This document shows, in pieces, positions 59,785-64,000 of a stretch of 64,000 bases of DNA. This DNA comes from Secundilactobacillus collinoides DSM 20515 = JCM 1123 (lineage in GTDB: Bacteria > Bacillota > Bacilli > Lactobacillales > Lactobacillaceae). The notes under the pieces are model-generated. The model saw only the letters and a program-made list of their open reading frames with translations. It was not told the origin of the DNA and did not search any database. A program made the position numbers and the translations under genes. Position 1 is the first letter of the stretch, and every line of letters starts with the position of its first letter. The stretch is from positions 237,672-301,671 of the forward strand of contig NZ_AYYR01000009.1 in the NCBI RefSeq assembly GCF_001435975.1. Reading direction: 5' to 3'.

Positions 59785-59855
59785 AAAGAGAATAAAAAAA
59801 ACCGGTTAAAGACTGGCACAGAAGCGGGTGACATAATAAACAGTTTCCGCTCTTG

Positions 59856-59916
59856 GAATATAAAGCACCCCAGTCCAACATCCCTAATGGATGTTGGACT
59901 GGGGTGCTTTATATTC
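59856..59916. terminator. Perfect 28-bp hairpin
   Basis: Arms 59856-59883 and 59889-59916 are perfectly complementary around the 5-base loop CTAAT. The arm begins GAATATAAAGCACCCCAG, similar to the hairpin at 14171. It lies after the esterase gene and before the convergent DASS gene. Confidence 0.75.
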
Positions 59917-60041
59917 TGATGTTGCAGGTCAGGTTCAAAATGGCCGCGCTAAAATGGTCATCTTGGAGATGCTATGGTCTCTGTGTCAGTCTTTTCCACT
60001 TCACACTGCAGCAACGCCATAGTAGAAATCTGTTTGAATGA

Positions 60042-61460
60042 TTACCATATGCCAATCACTTTCATCCAAAGCGCGCCAATGCCACCCCAGACAATCAGGT
60101 AGAAAATACCAAGTACGAAGTTCATCTTCCACCAGTCACTTTGTGTCACGTATCCGGGGCCGAACATGATCGACGATGGACCGTTAGCGTAGTGGGTAGT
60201 TGAGCTGAAGATGGCACCGTCAAATCCCAGTAATAGAGCTGCCAGCATTGGTGGTGCACCTGCTGAGACGGCGACCCCTAGGAAAGCGCCATACATAGCT
60301 GATACGTGGGCCGTGGCGCCCGCAAACAGGTAGTGAGCATAGAAGTACACGAGCATCAAAACAGCAAGCACAACGCCCCAACCAACGCCATGCAGACTGT
60401 TACCGATGGCTTTTGACAACCAGGGGATGAAGCCTAGGGTATTCAACTGTCCCGCCATAAAAATTAGGATCGAGAACCACACCAGTGTGTTCCAGGCGCC
60501 GGTTTCATGCAGAATATCGCTCACAGACAGTACCCCGGACAATAGGAGCAGTGAGACTGCCATGAAGGCAACCAGCGTTGCGTCCAAGCCGATAAAACTT
60601 GATAGCATCCACAAAACCAATGCCAGCAAAAAGATCACCCCCATCAGTTTTTCAGGCAAACTCATCCTGCCCATTTTTACCAATTCAGCATCGGCCCAAG
60701 CCTTTGCGTTAGGCGTATCTTTCACCTCCGGCGGATACATTTTGTAGATGATCAATGGCACAAGAATTAGACTGATTAGGCCGGGAACAACACCTGCTAA
60801 GAACCAACCCATCCAGGTAATGTTGATATGCATGGACTTAGCCAGTGCGACAGCGACCAGGTTTGGCGCCATGGCAGTCATGAACAGGCCGCTGGTGGCA
60901 ACGTTGCCGTGAAACGCTGAAAAAATCAGGAAGGAACCGACTTTTCGTTGGGTGCCGTCCTTTGGGTTAGAGTCGTAGGCCGCGGAGACGGATTCGATGA
61001 TGGGAAAGACAATCCCGCCTGCCCGGGCCGTGTTGCTTGGCGTGGCTGGCGAGGTGACCAGATCGACACCAATCAAGGCATAGGCTAATCCAAGAGTGCG
61101 CTTCCCAAATAATCTGACGAATATTAAGGCGACCCGTCTGCCTAACCCAGTATTCACGAAGCCCCGTGACAGGAAATAGGCCATGGCGATCATCCAGACG
61201 GTGCTGTCGCCAAACCCGGTCATGGCGTCGTCAATCGATGTGACGTTAAATAGCACGCACACGGTCATCGCGATGATGGCAACACCGGCAATCGGTAACG
61301 GTTGGCTGATACAACCGATAATCGTCGCGACAAAAATTGCAAACATGTGCCAGGCGTTTAAGGAGACGCCGGCCGGCTTAAACGGCGATAGGAACCAAAT
61401 TAACAGCCCAATCAAAATCGGCCAAATGAGTTTTTTGTATTTCACTTGATTTAATTTCAA
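60042..61460 (-). CDS. DASS-family dicarboxylate/succinate antiporter (TtdT/CitT-like)
   Basis: A 472-residue membrane transporter of the divalent anion:Na+ symporter family. The N-terminal KKLIWPILIGLLIWFLSPFK, the TPSNTARAGG motif and STTHYANGPSS near the end match the TtdT/CitT branch, which swaps tartrate, citrate or fumarate for succinate. It is the intact paralog of the frameshifted gene at 33337. The start is set at TTG 61460 to match the paralog (MQLNK...); GTG 61469, directly after the preceding stop, is an alternative. It is last in an operon with malate dehydrogenase and tartrate dehydratase genes, so L-tartrate or malate uptake is favoured. Confidence 0.87.
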   Translation of the reverse strand: MKLNQVKYKKLIWPILIGLLIWFLSPFKPAGVSLNAWHMFAIFVATIIGCISQPLPIAGVAIIAMTVCVLFNVTSIDDAMTGFGDSTVWMIAMAYFLSRGFVNTGLGRRVALIFVRLFGKRTLGLAYALIGVDLVTSPATPSNTARAGGIVFPIIESVSAAYDSNPKDGTQRKVGSFLIFSAFHGNVATSGLFMTAMAPNLVAVALAKSMHINITWMGWFLAGVVPGLISLILVPLIIYKMYPPEVKDTPNAKAWADAELVKMGRMSLPEKLMGVIFLLALVLWMLSSFIGLDATLVAFMAVSLLLLSGVLSVSDILHETGAWNTLVWFSILIFMAGQLNTLGFIPWLSKAIGNSLHGVGWGVVLAVLMLVYFYAHYLFAGATAHVSAMYGAFLGVAVSAGAPPMLAALLLGFDGAIFSSTTHYANGPSSIMFGPGYVTQSDWWKMNFVLGIFYLIVWGGIGALWMKVIGIW

Positions 61461-61469
61461 TGTGTTCAC

Positions 61470-62387
61470 CTACTCCACTGCCATGAGAATTTTGGCGATC
61501 GCTTTTGCTGAGGCCTGCATCCGCCGGTATTCATCTTCAGATAACTGAGCCTCTAACACCGTTTGAATCCCGCCAGCTGCAATCACTGCAGGTGTGCCAA
61601 GGTACAAATCGTGGATGCCGTACTGGCCCTCCAATGGTGCCGAAATTGGGAGTGCGATGGCTTGATCCAGTAAAATCGCGCGGCAAATTTTCATCAGACT
61701 TGTAGCCACACCATAGTAGGTGGCACCCTTATGGCTGATGATTTTGCTGCCTTTGCCGTGTACTTGGTCGGTTATCTTGGTTAAGAGGGCAGGGCTGATG
61801 CCGGGGTATGTCTTGAGCGGTTTGCCCTGAATGGTGGCTTCATCAAACGCGCCGAAAGAACTGTCACCGTGTTCACCAAGGATGTAGGCATCGATGCCAC
61901 TGGTGCTGATATCGAGTGCTTGGGCCAGCGCTACCTGTAACCGAGCACTGTCAAGGGACGTCCCAGTACCGATCACTTGCCGTTTCGAGAAGCCTGACAG
62001 TCGTTGTGTGAGCGTCGTTAAGATATCAACCGGGTTGGCGGAAACGACAAAACAACCGGAGAAACCGCTTTCAATCACCGGATCAATGATCGATTTTAAA
62101 ATGGCAATGTTCTTATTGACGAGATCCAAGCGTGATTCATTGGCCTTGCGCGGAACACCCGCAGTAATAACAACGATGTCGGCGTCGGCTGCGTCTTGAT
62201 AGGTGCCGGCGTGAACCTGGGCCGGTGCCATCATCGGGGTCACGTCTTCCAGATCAATGGCGTCCCCGTGAGCGTGATCAGCACGAATATCCACGATGAC
62301 TAAATCATCCACTCCGCCGTGCTGCAACAACGAAAACGCGAAGGATGACCCAACCGCGCCGTCGCCGACTAATAGTACTTTGTGCAT
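61470..62387 (-). CDS. NAD-dependent malate dehydrogenase of the lactate dehydrogenase family (second copy)
   Basis: A 305-residue paralog of the enzyme at 32046. VGDGAVGSS near residues 7-15 binds NAD; LDSARL and GEHGDSS hold the catalytic Asp and His. The specificity loop AGVPRKANESR has Arg80 where lactate dehydrogenases have Gln102, so malate dehydrogenase activity is expected. The loop differs from the first copy (KANES against KRGET). AGGAGG lies 8 bases before the ATG. In this operon it would reduce the oxaloacetate made by tartrate dehydratase to malate. Confidence 0.82.
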   Translation of the reverse strand: MHKVLLVGDGAVGSSFAFSLLQHGGVDDLVIVDIRADHAHGDAIDLEDVTPMMAPAQVHAGTYQDAADADIVVITAGVPRKANESRLDLVNKNIAILKSIIDPVIESGFSGCFVVSANPVDILTTLTQRLSGFSKRQVIGTGTSLDSARLQVALAQALDISTSGIDAYILGEHGDSSFGAFDEATIQGKPLKTYPGISPALLTKITDQVHGKGSKIISHKGATYYGVATSLMKICRAILLDQAIALPISAPLEGQYGIHDLYLGTPAVIAAGGIQTVLEAQLSEDEYRRMQASAKAIAKILMAVE

Positions 62388-62400
62388 GTTTTTTTCCTCC

Positions 62401-62718
62401 TTAGTGCAGACCCAGTTCTAGTTTGGCTTCGCGTGACATGCTGTTTACGGACCATGCTGGTTCCCAAACTAAATTGATGAGAACTTGGTTCACCTCTGGC
62501 AACTGCATCAGTGTTGATTCAATGGCTTCGTTGAGGTAATCCGTGAGTGGACAGCCCATGATCGTTAACGTCATGGTGACTGTGCACAGTCCCAGATCAG
62601 TGTCGAGTGTGACGTCGTAGATCAAGCCGAGATCCACGATGTTGATATTCAGTTCGGGGTCAATGACCATCTTCAACGCATCGCAGGCGTTATCTTTGAA
62701 CGTTGGTTGTGTCATCAT
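62401..62718 (-). CDS. MIP18/SufT-like iron-sulfur maturation protein
   Basis: A 105-residue MIP18 (DUF59)-domain protein. The hallmark DPELNINIVDLGLIYDV is at about 20-36 and the conserved cysteine Cys56 is in MGCPL. SufT-type proteins help mature [4Fe-4S] enzymes such as aconitases and hydratases. Placement between the dehydratase subunits and malate dehydrogenase suggests it serves the oxygen-sensitive cluster of the TtdAB-type dehydratase. GAGGTG precedes the ATG. The same factor could also support the two aconitase-like enzymes elsewhere in the window. Confidence 0.84.
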   Translation of the reverse strand: MMTQPTFKDNACDALKMVIDPELNINIVDLGLIYDVTLDTDLGLCTVTMTLTIMGCPLTDYLNEAIESTLMQLPEVNQVLINLVWEPAWSVNSMSREAKLELGLH

Positions 62719-62795
62719 TTGTGTGTCACCTCTTTTAGTATCATTTTTGAATTGAAAGTGTGATTGATAAATGGGTCACATGTCATTTACCAAAG

Positions 62796-62832
62796 CAACC
62801 TCAGACCGTGACAGAATACCGATCTGAGGTTG
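62796..62832 (-). terminator. Hairpin between ttdB and the SufT-like gene
   Basis: Perfect 10-bp stem CAACCTCAGA with TCTGAGGTTG in the 135-base gap, followed on the minus strand by only CTTTGG. It is likely a partial terminator or processing site within the operon. Confidence 0.5.
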
Positions 62833-62853
62833 TCTTTTTCTAACCGTTTGATG

Positions 62854-63465
62854 CTACTTAATAAAGCTGACCTGTTTTTGAATCTTCTTGATCTCAGCTT
62901 CCTTACGTTCGTTGAAGATAACCTTGTTCTTTTCAAACAAGTTATCGCCATTGGTATCAATGGAAACAATCAGCGGACCAAAGTCTTTAACGTCGCATGA
63001 CCATAGGGTTTCAGGCATGCCGAGGTCCTTCCACTGAGCGTCAACGATTTTGTTGACGTGCAGGGCAGCGTAAACGGCGTTGCCGGCAGGATAGACCAGG
63101 TGCAGGGCCTTATATTTTTTGCAGGCCCGTTCGGTACCGGGACCCATGCCGCCCTTGCCAAGGATGAGCTTGACGCCGGTTTGTTTTACGAATTCTTCTT
63201 CGAATTTTTCCATCCGCATACTGGTCGTTGGACCGACAGCAATCATTTCGTACTTGTCGTTGCCTAAATCTTTGATGATTGGGCCAGCGTGCAGGATTGC
63301 TTTGTTTCGAACATCGATTGGCAGCGGTCGGTGTTCTTCCACTAATCGCCGGTGGGCAACGTCGCGACAAGTAGTCATTGAGCCGGTCAAGTAAACAATA
63401 TCGCCGATTTTAATATCTTTAATATCATCATCGGAAACGGGTGTCGTTAATTTCCAAGTTTTCAT
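62854..63465 (-). CDS. ttdB: L(+)-tartrate dehydratase / class I fumarase, beta subunit
   Basis: A 203-residue beta subunit of the two-subunit Fe-S hydro-lyases. GDIVYLTGSMTTCRDVAHRR, LPIDVRNKAILHAGP and VGPTTSMRMEKFEEEF are family segments; the length matches TtdB (about 200 residues). With the alpha subunit it dehydrates L-tartrate to oxaloacetate or, as fumarase, hydrates fumarate. The ATG at 63465 follows the alpha stop codon by one base and a GGAG lies 12 bases upstream; a TTG at 63477 is rejected. A class II fumarase is present elsewhere in the window, which slightly favours the tartrate role. Confidence 0.83.
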   Translation of the reverse strand: MKTWKLTTPVSDDDIKDIKIGDIVYLTGSMTTCRDVAHRRLVEEHRPLPIDVRNKAILHAGPIIKDLGNDKYEMIAVGPTTSMRMEKFEEEFVKQTGVKLILGKGGMGPGTERACKKYKALHLVYPAGNAVYAALHVNKIVDAQWKDLGMPETLWSCDVKDFGPLIVSIDTNGDNLFEKNKVIFNERKEAEIKKIQKQVSFIK

Positions 63466-63466
63466 G

Positions 63467-64000
63467 TTAAAGTTCAACTCCTTTGTTGTAAGGCAGTTCG
63501 TAATTCAAGTCTTCATCAAACTTAATGAACCCGCGCCGGTGCGACCAGCAGCCGGTGCTAACCGCAACACCGATGGTTGAAGGGTGCCGCGCTGTATTGA
63601 CCACGTTCACCCCCATGACGGATTTTTGACCGCCAAAGCCTTGCGGGCCAAGACCAATGTTGTTGATACCGTCTTCGAGGAGGTGTTCCAATTTGGCGGC
63701 GTTCGCGTTTTCCGATTCGCTGTCGACCCGGCGCATCAGGGCAAACTTAGAGTTTAAAGCAGCCGTCTCAACGGATGTGGCCACGCCGACACCAACTAAT
63801 AGCGGTGGGCAGGCGTTGATGCCATAACTGGTCATCCGGTCCATTACGAAGCGGACAACGCCTTCATAACCTTCACCAGGCATGAGAACCTTGGCTTCAC
63901 CGGGAAGTGTGCAACCGCCGCCGGCCATGTAGACGTACATCTGAATGTCGGTGCCGTCCCCGTCAACTTGCAAAAAGATGGACGGGATACCGTCGCCGAT
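63467..64000 (-). CDS. ttdA: L(+)-tartrate dehydratase / class I fumarase, alpha subunit (partial)
   Basis: Only the C-terminal 177 residues are in the window; the gene continues beyond position 64000. Family segments include MAGGGCTLPGEAKVLMPGEG, CPPLLVGVGVATSVETAA and STGCWSHRRGFIKF near the end, the last two with cysteines of the [4Fe-4S] site. It forms the cluster-bearing subunit with the beta gene that follows by one base. A separate start near 63973 is an artefact of the open frame, as coding continues upstream to the window edge. Confidence 0.85.
   Translation of the reverse strand: MGDGIPSIFLQVDGDGTDIQMYVYMAGGGCTLPGEAKVLMPGEGYEGVVRFVMDRMTSYGINACPPLLVGVGVATSVETAALNSKFALMRRVDSESENANAAKLEHLLEDGINNIGLGPQGFGGQKSVMGVNVVNTARHPSTIGVAVSTGCWSHRRGFIKFDEDLNYELPYNKGVEL

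Noticed and set aside
1-64000. tRNA, rRNA, insertion sequences or prophage genes
   Set aside because: None seen on either strand by eye; a covariance-model search would be needed to exclude small RNA genes fully.
62854-64000. Firm call of fumarase class I over tartrate dehydratase
   Set aside because: The sequence does not separate these safely; the tartrate role is preferred because a class II fumarase is present and the DASS carrier is TtdT-like.

Overview
The window looks like chromosome of a low-to-mid GC Gram-positive bacterium of the Lactobacillaceae, most likely a heterofermentative lactobacillus. The grounds are strong AGGAGG ribosome-binding sites, frequent TTG/GTG starts, a LAB-type citrate lyase cluster with a divergent CitI-like regulator, CcpA-type cre sites, and a fermentative reductive C4 pathway. 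The genus cannot be fixed from the sequence alone. I saw no rRNA or tRNA gene, insertion sequence, phage or CRISPR array.

Layout. 0.1-9.5 kb: four membrane-anchored GGDEF (diguanylate cyclase) genes interleaved with an OxlT-like MFS transporter, its divergent LysR regulator, and a DHA2 drug exporter. 9.8-13.9 kb: a redox cluster (TetR, FabK/nitronate monooxygenase-like enzyme, nitroreductase, SDR, TetR). 14.4-15.4 kb: a LysR gene broken by an in-frame stop. 15.9-20.1 kb: an FtsX-type ABC exporter with a divergent TetR regulator. 20.2-21.5 kb: aspartase. 22.1-25.7 kb: an operon of an organophosphate-type transporter, 2-aminoethylphosphonate transaminase and an iron alcohol dehydrogenase. 26.1-29.2 kb: a TetR-controlled DHA2 exporter and a degenerate SDR. 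29.4-31.2 kb: two FMN reductases, one fused to a PAS (DUF438-like) domain. 32.0-47.4 kb: an organic-acid region with a malate dehydrogenase of the LDH fold, a frameshifted DASS transporter, citI, citM-CDEF, citXG, fumC and a soluble fumarate reductase. 47.5-58.1 kb: an AT-richer island with a LysR regulator, two aconitase-superfamily enzymes, an isocitrate-dehydrogenase-like enzyme, an SSS symporter, a lactonase, an orphan response regulator and a PhzF pseudogene. 58.4-59.8 kb: a carboxylesterase. 60.0-64.0 kb: an operon read right to left with tartrate dehydratase/fumarase class I subunits (the alpha subunit runs off the end), an SufT-like Fe-S protein, a second LDH-fold malate dehydrogenase and an intact DASS transporter.

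How the genes work together. Citrate lyase, tartrate dehydratase and aspartase feed oxaloacetate or fumarate; the LDH-fold malate dehydrogenases, fumarase and fumarate reductase can carry this carbon to malate and succinate and reoxidise NADH. Transaminase plus alcohol dehydrogenase in the phosphonate operon could be another electron sink. The least understood part is the 47.5-58.1 kb island, which reads as an undescribed tricarboxylic acid (or tricarboxylate lactone) pathway.

A family of intergenic long-hairpin repeats with conserved ends and variable cores occurs at least six times, mostly beside the transport and organic-acid genes.
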